Shown: positions 55,391-63,801 of the stretch, piece after piece
Numbering within the stretch: position 1 is the stretch's first letter
Layout: every line of letters starts with the position of its first letter
Assembly (NCBI RefSeq): GCF_004103695.1
Contig: NZ_CP035280.1
Location: 1,674,001-1,738,000 of the forward strand
Source: Clostridium sp. JN-9
GTDB lineage: Bacteria > Bacillota > Clostridia > Clostridiales > Clostridiaceae
DNA: 64,000 nucleotides
Direction of reading: 5' to 3'
Notes under the pieces: generated by a model
The model's database searches: none
What the model was told of the DNA's origin: nothing
The model's input: the letters and a program-made list of their open reading frames with translations, nothing else
Translations under genes and position numbers: made by a program

Positions 55391-55743
55391 TAGTTACACC
55401 TCATAATTTATTATTTATACCTATACCCCGTATTAATTTTATCATTAAAATATAATATTTACAACAGCAGAATATCTTACATAAATATTCAGATAATTGC
55501 ATACTAAAATGTACATTCAATCTCAAATAAAATAACTCATAATTAAATATAAAAAAATACACCATCTATATTGTAGATGATGTTAGTATGTATATATGAA
55601 TTGGGGGACATATCCAACTTTATATTGAATATAAACTTATAATAGCAGAAACATATGCAAGTGTCAATACATGATTATTCATTGTAATAAATATTCTTTA
55701 TTATTCATATGTTATTTTATAACATTTAATAAAGGTGAATATT
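55391..55743. other. Intergenic stretch between the csoR-like gene and lipoprotein gene
   Basis: About 350 AT-rich bases. The only structures seen are the CsoR-type operator candidate (55417-55433) and a small dyad CATCTA-TATTG-TAGATG (55563-55579). No ORF or RNA gene was recognised. Confidence 0.5.
55417..55433 (-). promoter_or_regulatory. Candidate operator of the CsoR/CstR-like repressor
   Basis: ATACCTATACCCCGTAT lies 27 bases upstream of the repressor start. A-T-A-C-C-C-C with flanking TAT/ATA is the general look of CsoR/CstR operators (short G/C run in an AT palindrome). Autorepression is inferred. Confidence 0.4.
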
Positions 55744-56217
55744 ATGAGGAGGAATATATTAATCATATCAATAACATGTATAATTACATTGCTTTTTACC
55801 AGCTGTTCAAATATTATGGATTATAAAATCTTACACCCTTCAAAGCCCAATGACTTCTATTATACCAATTTATTATGGAAGAATTTATCTGATAAAAGCA
55901 ATTGTAAAACAACAATACTAGATACAAATTACTATAAAGAAATTCAGTTTAATAAAGAGTATGTGGAACAATTTAAACTTTTTTTAAAGAAACTTAATAA
56001 GTCAAATTTTATAAAAAAGCCAGATAAAGAATTAAGCAAACCATTATATAAAATATTCTTTGACTTTGGAAATGAAAAGTATATTGTCAATGTTTATAAT
56101 GAAAATTTAATTTCTATATACCCCTGGGATGGAAATTATGAAATGGATTTTATTAATATGAATGACACCCCTAATTCTTTAAACATTTATTCTCTGTGTA
56201 AATATTTATATAACTGA
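55744..56217 (+). CDS. Putative lipoprotein of unknown function
   Basis: A 157-residue protein with a lipoprotein signal: 'MRRN' followed by a hydrophobic stretch 'ILIISITCIITLLF' and the lipobox 'FTSC' (Cys about 21), so it should be anchored to the outer face of the membrane. The mature part is hydrophilic with many Asn, Lys and Tyr and no recognised domain. I choose the ATG at 55744 with AAAGGTGA upstream; the frame opens with a GTG at 55735 inside that site. It lies 70 bases before the giant multidomain gene on the same strand. Confidence 0.75.
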   Translation: MRRNILIISITCIITLLFTSCSNIMDYKILHPSKPNDFYYTNLLWKNLSDKSNCKTTILDTNYYKEIQFNKEYVEQFKLFLKKLNKSNFIKKPDKELSKPLYKIFFDFGNEKYIVNVYNENLISIYPWDGNYEMDFINMNDTPNSLNIYSLCKYLYN

Positions 56218-56290
56218 GTACCTATGAAATATTAATTTAAAAGTATATAATTTTAGTATAAATACCAACTAAAGTTAAAGGGGGTACATC

Positions 56291-59200
56291 ATGAATAAAT
56301 TATATCAGTTTTATTATAATAGATTGGTTAGGAAGCTTACAAGTATAAGATGGATACAAAAGTTCAAACTTGATAAGAATTCTATTGATAATTTCTTAAG
56401 AAGCAGCGAATTTATAAATGGGTTTAATTCTATATTTGAAAGTAAAAACTTCAGCTGTGAAAATGCTTTGTCAATATGTAAACCATTACTTGATAAATTA
56501 AGCTATCCATATAATCAGCAGGACTGGTTATCATATATATATCAATACACTTTAAATAAAAGCTTCCCTGAAGCAGTAAGCATTATCTTATTGGAAAATT
56601 TAAACCCTGTTTGTGAAATATATCTGAAAGTTTTAAGGGTAATCTGCCAGGCCGAAAGGGATTTAGAAAATCAATCATGGCAGTATAAGTATCCTATGAA
56701 TTTTCTTGATCAGGATGAAGAAAACCATTTGGAAAATAGTGATGAATATAAAAAATTCATTAAAGCCTTTAAGCATAATTATACCTATGAGATGATGAAA
56801 CTCAGCAAAGAAGTTATGAATTATACAACTTTAGATCATGTTTGCGGTGTTCACTATATAGCTATGTACATTGCAAGACAATTAAAAAATATAAATATAC
56901 CTGTAGACCTTGGCAGGGTTTCCGGTGCCGCAGCCGGGCATGATATTGGCAAATATGGCTGCAGAATTTCTGAAATAAAGAAAACACCAAGGCTGCATTA
57001 TTTTTATACTGATGAATGGTTTAAAAGATATGGAATAAATTACATAAGAAATATTGCTTTAAATCATTCTACATGGGATCTGGAGCTTGAGAATCTGCCA
57101 ATTGAGTCACTAATTTTAATTTATTCAGATTTTAGAGTTAAGAGTGACTGCATGTACAAAGATGGCAGAATGAAAATATACAGCTTAGAGGACTCATTTT
57201 ATGTTATTTTAAATAAATTAGAAAATATGGATATAGAAAAGGAAAAGAGATATAGAAGAGTATATGCAAAGCTTAAGGATTTTGAAGATTTCTTAATGGA
57301 TCTAAATATAGATATACTCTCAAAAAAGGCTCGGGATAATCATACTAAAATTCCTTGTAATAATTATTCATTGCTGCAGGGGGATGAAATAATAAGCAGC
57401 ATAAAAAATCTGTCTATAATGCACAATATAAAATTAATGTATGAGTTAAGAGATGAATTTTCGCTAGATGCCATACTGGAAGCTGCAAGAAGTGAAAAGG
57501 ACTGGAAAAACTTAAGAGAATACATTAGGATATTTCAGGAATATTCCACATATTTAACTCAAAAGCAAAAATTACAGACTATTTCTTTTTTATATGATAA
57601 TTTAACTCATCCTGAAGACGATATTAGAAGACACTGTGCAGAATTAATTGGTATATTAATAGCTATTTTTGATGAAAATTACAGAAAGGAATTACCAGAT
57701 AATGTTACCATACATCAGTTTTCCATAAGCAGCACTGATTTGTTTAAGCAAAGCATTGATATTATGTTAAATCACAGCCATAATCTGGTGCCCTCTCATA
57801 AGTTTTATTTGGGATATTCATTAAGTATAATGATCAATTCATTATTTACTCATTGTAATAGTAATCAATTATTAAACTACAGAAAAATACTTATGGGTTA
57901 TTACAAGGACTATTTAACAAAAAACACTGACTCTCATATATTCCTTTTACAAAGTGCTAAGAGCATACCCCTTGAACCATTTGATGAAAACATTAACATA
58001 TTATATGATTATATTTTAGTATGTATAAATAAAAGAAACAATATGATAAAAGAAGCTGCTTTAGATGCAGTACTAAATTTATCAAATAAATGTATACTTC
58101 CAAAGAATTTCATTGAATCCATAAAAAAATATCTGGAAGATAATTTGGATAAAGATAAAAGCATAAATACCACATTACTTTTAAAAAAAATATGTGATAA
58201 ATTTTCTTTTACAGAATTATCAGATCAATACAGAAGTAAAATAAAGCTAAATGATAAAAAAATAACTGAAATATTTTTAAGTAACTTAAAAAGTGCCACT
58301 GACTGGATTAAAAAGAAAAACCAAATTGATCTTTTACTGGAGTATGCTTTAAAAAGTCATCCTAGCAGCAGTCTGCATACTTCCATACATTTTTGTAATC
58401 TTCTTAAGGTTAGTGCTGTTGAAAGTGTGAGAAATCATGCTGGATCTGCCATATTAAAAATTATGCCAAAGCTTTCAATATCCGAAAGAAATGAAGTAGC
58501 AGTTGAATTATTAAGGGCATTAGAAATTGAGGGAAATAGATTTACAGAATACATTCCAGGGTTTACAGGAAAAGCAGTGTTATGGCTGCAGCCCAAAGAA
58601 TTAGATGAAATTATTGAGGATCTTTCCGAGAAAATAAAAAGCTCTAATGCAAATTTAAAATCTTTAATTTTAAAAACCATAGGCGTAACAATTTCAAATT
58701 ATGACTGCTATGCAAAGCGGTTTGAAGAAAATGAAAATGATTATGAAAATAGGTTAAGAAAAATGCTTGGTATATTATTATGCGGCTTGGGTGATTATAA
58801 TATTCATGTGAAGCAGGCTGCCTTTAGTGTAATAGGAAAAGATATATTTGGAACCAGCTGTTTATCATTATACAAAAAGGAGCATATATTCACATTAATA
58901 GCCAAGAAGATCCTTACATTGGTTTCAGATAATAGAATAGAAGATTTATTATTTCTAACTAATTCAGCTGGACTAAATCATATTTACAGATTTATTTCTG
59001 ATTACACTTTTTTCATAGGAAAAATTAATATATCAATACCTGAGAAAGTTGCTTTTTTCCCTGGAACCTTTGATCCTTTTTCATTAAGCCATAAGCAGAT
59101 TGCAACATATATCAGGGATAAAGGCTATGAAGTGTATTTAGCTGTTGATGAATTTTCCTGGTCTAAAAAGACTCTCCCAAGCTTACTGCGACGAGATATT

Positions 59201-61156
59201 ATTAGTATGTCCATTGCAAATGAGCTAGGTATATATATTTATCCAGATGACGAGCCCACAAATATGTCAAATGAAGATGATTTAAAAAGATTATTAAGTA
59301 AATTCCCCTATTCAAAGGTATATATGGCTATAGGCAGTGATGTGCTTCTCAATGCTACATGCTATAACAAAAATTCAGCAGATGAATCTTTAATTTACAG
59401 CCTTCCCCATATTATCTTTCAAAGAAATAAAACAAAAAAGCTGCTGGACTTTGTTAAAAGGTTTAAAAGTGAAGTAATATTTTTAACTTTACCTGCAAAA
59501 TATTCGGAAATAAGTTCTACTCAAATACGTAATTATATTGATGAAAGTAAGGATATATCTTCATTAGTAGATCCTTTAGCTCAGAAGTATATATACGAAA
59601 ATGGATTCTATCAAAGAGAACCTCAGGATAAATCAACAATTAAAAATATCTTATTTGACACAATCCTAATAGAAGAATTCAGCATTGATGCAGCTGAAGA
59701 TATGTTTAAACTTTTGGGTAAAGGCAATAAGAAAAAGTTCATTGATAAAATCAAAGAAATCTTTAAGAAGCCATCTGGAAGAGCATTTTTGTTAAAAGAT
59801 TTGGAATCTGGTGAAATTTTAGGATTTTCAATTTTTCACTGGTTAAGATCAAGTATGATATATGAAGAAACTTGTAATGCCAAGGTAGCCGAATTTATAA
59901 GGACAAATAGTCTTGGAAGAGTAATTTGTATTGATGGGATTTATATAAAAAATGCAGAAAAAAACAGGAATCTGGAACAGATTATTATTACTGACACATT
60001 AGCCTTTTCAATATCCAAGGATTATGAATATGCAATATACAAACCATTTTCAAAGGAATTTATTTTACCTTCCATAGATGAACATTTAAAACTTATAGGG
60101 TTTACAGCTATTGAAGGATGCGAAGAATCTCATATATCAGTTGTAAATATGAGCTCTCCCTGTGTTATAAATTTTGATATAGAAAACATTTTAAAGGAGC
60201 CCTTTAGGAGTAATATAGATCTTCGCCAGGTTATTATATCCACAAGAAAAAAACTTATGAATTCTTTAACAAATTTATATCCTGGAGAATTAGTACTTCC
60301 CTTTGATATAAATTATCTTCATCAATGCATGATAAATAAAATATGCAAGGAAAATGGTGTATCCACAAAAATCAGTGAAACTAAAAAACTTGGTGAAGCA
60401 ATGTGTGTACCTTACGGAGATATATTTGACAGATATATTATACCTAATACTGTTACCAAAGCTCTCCATACTGAAAAGTTTTTTGAACCTTCAATGGAAA
60501 ATTTCAATATATGTGAGTTCCCTCATTATCTTAAGCTTAAGGATCAGGTTAAAATGCTAAAATCATTTAACAGGCCCATAATCCTGGTGGATAATATTCT
60601 TCATAAAGGATATAGAATGAGGGCATTAGATCCCCTTTTCAAAAAGGAAAATATTACTGTAAAAAAGATTATTGCTGGAATTATGTCTGGAAGAGGAAAG
60701 GATTTAATGGATATTCAAAATAGAAATGTGGAAAGTATATATTTTATACCAAGAATGAAAATGTGGTTTAATGAAAATGCATTGTATCCATTTATTGGCG
60801 GAGATTCTGTGTGGAGAGGAAGTTACCCTAAAAGAAATTTACTTCCATCAATAAATTTAATAATGCCATATACATCACCAACATTTATGAGAGGAGCTTC
60901 TACTGCATCTATATATAATCTTTCGAAAACGTGCATTGAGAACTCTTTAGAAATACTTCAAACATTAGAGGAACAGTATCATTTGTTTCATGAAAGGAAT
61001 TTAACTCTTTCAAATTTAGGTCAGGTGTTTACAATTCCAAGATCTATAGATAAAGGCACTAACATTGAATATGACTTAAATAAAAGTGCATCAAGCTATC
61101 TGAAAAACGATTTGGAGTCTTTATTCAGGCTTGAAAAAATAATTAAAGGCTTTTAA
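56291..61156 (+). CDS. Giant multidomain protein: HD - HEAT-like - NMNAT - GNAT-like - PRTase-like
   Basis: A 1621-residue cytosolic protein. HD hydrolase region about 150-320: His183, His217-Asp218 ('AAGHDIGKYG'), His259 ('LNHSTWD') and Asp280. About 370-910 is a helical solenoid with HEAT-like units ('IRRHCAELIGILIAIF', 'VKQAAFSVIG'). About 920-1100 is an NMNAT/cytidylyltransferase-type domain with 'FPGTFDPFSLSH' (923-934) and 'ISSTQIR' (1074-1080). About 1110-1310 looks GNAT-like. About 1340-1600 contains a phosphoribosyltransferase-type loop, 'IILVDNILHKGYRMRALD' (from 1430). Such proteins are often labelled only as cytidyltransferase-related. The substrate is unknown; NAD or nucleotide metabolism is a guess. 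GGGGG precedes the ATG. The next gene begins 12 bases later. Confidence 0.85.
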   Translation: MNKLYQFYYNRLVRKLTSIRWIQKFKLDKNSIDNFLRSSEFINGFNSIFESKNFSCENALSICKPLLDKLSYPYNQQDWLSYIYQYTLNKSFPEAVSIILLENLNPVCEIYLKVLRVICQAERDLENQSWQYKYPMNFLDQDEENHLENSDEYKKFIKAFKHNYTYEMMKLSKEVMNYTTLDHVCGVHYIAMYIARQLKNINIPVDLGRVSGAAAGHDIGKYGCRISEIKKTPRLHYFYTDEWFKRYGINYIRNIALNHSTWDLELENLPIESLILIYSDFRVKSDCMYKDGRMKIYSLEDSFYVILNKLENMDIEKEKRYRRVYAKLKDFEDFLMDLNIDILSKKARDNHTKIPCNNYSLLQGDEIISSIKNLSIMHNIKLMYELRDEFSLDAILEAARSEKDWKNLREYIRIFQEYSTYLTQKQKLQTISFLYDNLTHPEDDIRRHCAELIGILIAIFDENYRKELPDNVTIHQFSISSTDLFKQSIDIMLNHSHNLVPSHKFYLGYSLSIMINSLFTHCNSNQLLNYRKILMGYYKDYLTKNTDSHIFLLQSAKSIPLEPFDENINILYDYILVCINKRNNMIKEAALDAVLNLSNKCILPKNFIESIKKYLEDNLDKDKSINTTLLLKKICDKFSFTELSDQYRSKIKLNDKKITEIFLSNLKSATDWIKKKNQIDLLLEYALKSHPSSSLHTSIHFCNLLKVSAVESVRNHAGSAILKIMPKLSISERNEVAVELLRALEIEGNRFTEYIPGFTGKAVLWLQPKELDEIIEDLSEKIKSSNANLKSLILKTIGVTISNYDCYAKRFEENENDYENRLRKMLGILLCGLGDYNIHVKQAAFSVIGKDIFGTSCLSLYKKEHIFTLIAKKILTLVSDNRIEDLLFLTNSAGLNHIYRFISDYTFFIGKINISIPEKVAFFPGTFDPFSLSHKQIATYIRDKGYEVYLAVDEFSWSKKTLPSLLRRDIISMSIANELGIYIYPDDEPTNMSNEDDLKRLLSKFPYSKVYMAIGSDVLLNATCYNKNSADESLIYSLPHIIFQRNKTKKLLDFVKRFKSEVIFLTLPAKYSEISSTQIRNYIDESKDISSLVDPLAQKYIYENGFYQREPQDKSTIKNILFDTILIEEFSIDAAEDMFKLLGKGNKKKFIDKIKEIFKKPSGRAFLLKDLESGEILGFSIFHWLRSSMIYEETCNAKVAEFIRTNSLGRVICIDGIYIKNAEKNRNLEQIIITDTLAFSISKDYEYAIYKPFSKEFILPSIDEHLKLIGFTAIEGCEESHISVVNMSSPCVINFDIENILKEPFRSNIDLRQVIISTRKKLMNSLTNLYPGELVLPFDINYLHQCMINKICKENGVSTKISETKKLGEAMCVPYGDIFDRYIIPNTVTKALHTEKFFEPSMENFNICEFPHYLKLKDQVKMLKSFNRPIILVDNILHKGYRMRALDPLFKKENITVKKIIAGIMSGRGKDLMDIQNRNVESIYFIPRMKMWFNENALYPFIGGDSVWRGSYPKRNLLPSINLIMPYTSPTFMRGASTASIYNLSKTCIENSLEILQTLEEQYHLFHERNLTLSNLGQVFTIPRSIDKGTNIEYDLNKSASSYLKNDLESLFRLEKIIKGF

Positions 61157-61168
61157 AAGGAGAAAAAA

Positions 61169-62464
61169 ATGGATAAATTATTTTATTATGTTTATAACGA
61201 AAATCTGCTTATTTCAAATAAGCCATACAATTATAAAGTTATTGATGAAAATAGTGCATGTAATTTTAAGCAGAATATATATACACTTTTTGAAAGTGAT
61301 CCATATAAAAGCAGATCTATATATCCATTATGCACAAAAGATTTAATATTTCTCGAAAATGAGGACTTAAATATTCTAAAGAACAATACCTGTGAATCAA
61401 AAACTATACCTGTGTGGCTTGAAAAAAGAATTCATGATAAAAAGGTTGCAGCAATTAATACTGCATATCCTGACTATGAGCAGTATTTAAATAATAGTAA
61501 GAGTAATAATTATGATAAATTTATAAAATCAAATGGAAGCAAAAAATGCATGGTTAATGTAATTGGCCTTGGTGATGTTGGAGGAACCCTTGTTACGGGA
61601 TTAAGATTATTAGGGGGAGAATGTATATCTAAAATTGGAATTTATGATAAAGATCCTAATAAAATAAAGAGATGGGAATATGAATGCAATGAAATACTAT
61701 CTCCTGATACAAAATTAATTTTTCCTGAAGTAATACCATTAAATGAAGCAGAATTATTTAATTGTGATTATTTTGTGTTTTGTGTTTCTGTAGGAGTTCC
61801 ACCTTTAGGATGTGAAAATACGGATGTAAGACTTATTCAATATAGCGGCAATTCCAAAATAATAGAATATTATGCTAAGCTTGCCAGGAAGAATAAATTC
61901 AAGGGCATATTTGCAGTGGTTTCCGACCCAGTTGATTTGTTATGTAATAAAGCATTTATGGAAAGCAATAAAAATGAAAATGGAATTACTGACTTTGAAG
62001 GATTAAAACCAGAGCAGATTAGGGGATATGGACTTGGAGTTATGTTTGCCAGGGCTGCTTATTATGCAAAGCAGTATGCTGAAGCTGAGAACTTTATTTA
62101 TAAAGGAAGAGCTTTTGGACCTCATGGTAAGGGTTTAGTTATAGCAAATGATATTGATAATTACAATAACAAAATTAGTGAAATTTTAACCACAGCTGCT
62201 ATTAAAGCAAATCTGAAAATAAGAAATTGCGGATTTAAGCCCTTTGTAGCCCCTGCTCTGTCCTCAGGAAGTTTATCTATTATAGAGACTATAAAGGGAA
62301 ATTGGAACTATAGTACCACATATATAGGCGGAAACTTTTTTGGAGTGAAAAATCGTATTACAAGTAAAGGAAATATAATAGAAACATATGATTTCAATGA
62401 TCAGCTGTTTAATAAAATTAAGGCATCTTATGCAGAGCAGAGTAATTTATTTAAAAAATTATAA
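61169..62464 (+). CDS. Lactate/malate dehydrogenase-fold protein with N-terminal extension
   Basis: A 431-residue protein. Residues 1-125 are an extension of unknown fold. From about 128 the NAD-binding motif 'VNVIGLGDVGGTLVTGLRLL' opens an LDH/MDH-type domain, with 'FCVSVGVPPLGCENTDVRLI', 'GIFAVVSDPVDLLCNKAF' and 'GRAFGPHGKGL' (the equivalent of GEHG). By eye, the substrate Arg and active-site His are present, but the Asp of the His-Asp pair is replaced ('GLGVMFARAAYYA'). It may be a dehydrogenase with an altered mechanism or a ligand-binding derivative. AAAAGGAG precedes the ATG; it lies 12 bases after the giant gene and 16 before the flavodoxin-like gene. Confidence 0.82.
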   Translation: MDKLFYYVYNENLLISNKPYNYKVIDENSACNFKQNIYTLFESDPYKSRSIYPLCTKDLIFLENEDLNILKNNTCESKTIPVWLEKRIHDKKVAAINTAYPDYEQYLNNSKSNNYDKFIKSNGSKKCMVNVIGLGDVGGTLVTGLRLLGGECISKIGIYDKDPNKIKRWEYECNEILSPDTKLIFPEVIPLNEAELFNCDYFVFCVSVGVPPLGCENTDVRLIQYSGNSKIIEYYAKLARKNKFKGIFAVVSDPVDLLCNKAFMESNKNENGITDFEGLKPEQIRGYGLGVMFARAAYYAKQYAEAENFIYKGRAFGPHGKGLVIANDIDNYNNKISEILTTAAIKANLKIRNCGFKPFVAPALSSGSLSIIETIKGNWNYSTTYIGGNFFGVKNRITSKGNIIETYDFNDQLFNKIKASYAEQSNLFKKL

Positions 62465-62480
62465 TTTTGGAGATGATATT

Positions 62481-63533
62481 TTGAGTAGCTTATATGTAGT
62501 TGCTCCAAATAAAAATAAAACAAATACCTTAAAAAAAATGATAGCATCTTTTACAGAAGAATTCGATACGTTGTATTATATCGATAGTTTCAGTGAACAT
62601 ATTAATTTAACACATAAAAAAATCCTTTTTGCTCTAGAGCTTGGAAACTACAGCTTTGATTTAGAAATGTTAACATTACTTTCATCTTTAAATATGAATA
62701 ACAGCTCAATTATGTCAGGTTCTACTGCAGCCATATTAGTTCACAGTAATTCACAGCTTTATACTAAAAGATGTGCTCAAGGTCTTGTGTTTACTTTAAA
62801 TCTCCTTGGCTGCAATTTCATTGGTCATCCATTGGTTGAATGTACTGAGGATTTTATTAATTTTAATACATGGAAAAAGCTATTTACTGAACTATCCTTA
62901 GAAGAAATATGTTATAATCAATGCAAAAAACTAGGTAAAAGGCTTTCAGAATATGAGTATATAAAAATAACTAATCCTAAAATAACTGTTTTATATTCAT
63001 CTACTCATATGTTTTCCAATACATTGGATTACTGGCATATGGTTAAAGAAAATCTGAGTCATTGTGAAATCAATGAGATCCATATAGAGAATGGAAAAAT
63101 AATGGACTGTAAGGGCTGTTCATATAAACTATGTGTTCATTATGGAAAGCAAAACTCCTGTTTTTATGGCGGTTTTATGGTGGAAAATGTGCTGCCGGCA
63201 ATAGAGAGAGCAGACTCAGTTGTGTGGCTCTGCCCAAACTTCAATGATGCCATACCTGCTAATTTAACAGCTACAATTAACAGGCTTACTGTTCTTTACA
63301 ACAAAATGAATTTTTATAATAAATCCATGTTTGGTATTGTAGTTTCTGGTAACTCAGGATCTGATTCCGTTGGAAAGCAGTTAATTGGTGCTTTAAATAT
63401 AAATAAAGGATTTAGGTTGCCTCCAAGAGCAATGCTATATGAAACTGCCAATGATCCAAAGTCAATTTATTCTGTACAATATATTGATGAAAAAGCAAAG
63501 TCTTTTGCAGAAAATATGATAAATAATATATAA
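62481..63533 (+). CDS. Flavodoxin-fold NAD(P)H-dependent FMN reductase-like protein
   Basis: A 350-residue protein. I start it at the TTG at 62481, 8 bases after GGAG. The frame is open further upstream, but that part overlaps the previous gene. Residues 1-185 are of unknown fold ('LYVVAPNKNKTNTLKKMI', a second phosphate-loop-like start). About 188-350 resemble NADPH-dependent FMN reductases/iron-sulfur flavoproteins: 'ITVLYSSTHMFSNTL' (flavin phosphate loop), 'CKGCSYKLC' (C-x2-C-x4-C), and 'FGIVVSGNSGSD'. It is the third gene of a tight + strand unit, so it probably works with the two preceding proteins in a redox or nucleotide reaction. Confidence 0.82.
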   Translation: MSSLYVVAPNKNKTNTLKKMIASFTEEFDTLYYIDSFSEHINLTHKKILFALELGNYSFDLEMLTLLSSLNMNNSSIMSGSTAAILVHSNSQLYTKRCAQGLVFTLNLLGCNFIGHPLVECTEDFINFNTWKKLFTELSLEEICYNQCKKLGKRLSEYEYIKITNPKITVLYSSTHMFSNTLDYWHMVKENLSHCEINEIHIENGKIMDCKGCSYKLCVHYGKQNSCFYGGFMVENVLPAIERADSVVWLCPNFNDAIPANLTATINRLTVLYNKMNFYNKSMFGIVVSGNSGSDSVGKQLIGALNINKGFRLPPRAMLYETANDPKSIYSVQYIDEKAKSFAENMINNI

Positions 63534-63545
63534 TATGCTGTGTAG

Positions 63546-63607
63546 GGCTGTCGCATTAAGAATAAATACTACAATATATTGTATGTAAATTCATTAGTAC
63601 GGCAGCC
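63546..63607. repeat. Inverted repeat after the three-gene unit
   Basis: GGCTGTCG (63546-63553) pairs with CGGCAGCC (63600-63607), one G-T wobble, with a 46-base spacer. 'GGGCTGTCGCATTAAG' resembles insertion-sequence ends I have seen in clostridia. No transposase lies between the arms. Confidence 0.4.
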
Positions 63608-63619
63608 ACCTGTGTTTTA

Positions 63620-63751
63620 TTATCCTCTTTTGGCAGATTGTTTCTTGGTGGTTTTATTGTGATTTTTTGCTGTTTCCCGTGTTATGGGAGTCTGCCAATT
63701 ACATTTTTCCATTCTTTGTATTTTGCCATCTGGCTGACTGTCTTTAGGCAT
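63620..63751 (-). CDS. Small basic protein of unknown function (43 aa)
   Basis: A 43-residue ORF starting 'MPKDSQPDGKIQRMEK' and ending '...TTKKQSAKRG'. It is rich in Lys, Gln, Asn and Thr, with one Cys and one Trp. A good ribosome binding site (GAGGTGA, 6 bases before the ATG at 63751) supports translation. There is no signal peptide or membrane segment. The composition is like small spore or nucleic-acid-associated proteins, but no family is recognised. It lies downstream of, and on the same strand as, the partial gene at the window edge. Confidence 0.5.
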   Translation of the reverse strand: MPKDSQPDGKIQRMEKCNWQTPITRETAKNHNKTTKKQSAKRG

Positions 63752-63801
63752 TTCTATCACCTCATGATTTAGTATTTACCTAATTAACATAATAATTCAC
63801 T

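Noticed and set aside
62388-62480. N-terminal extension of the flavodoxin-like protein
   Set aside because: It overlaps the end of the LDH-fold gene in another frame; GGAG with a TTG at 62481 gives a better start.
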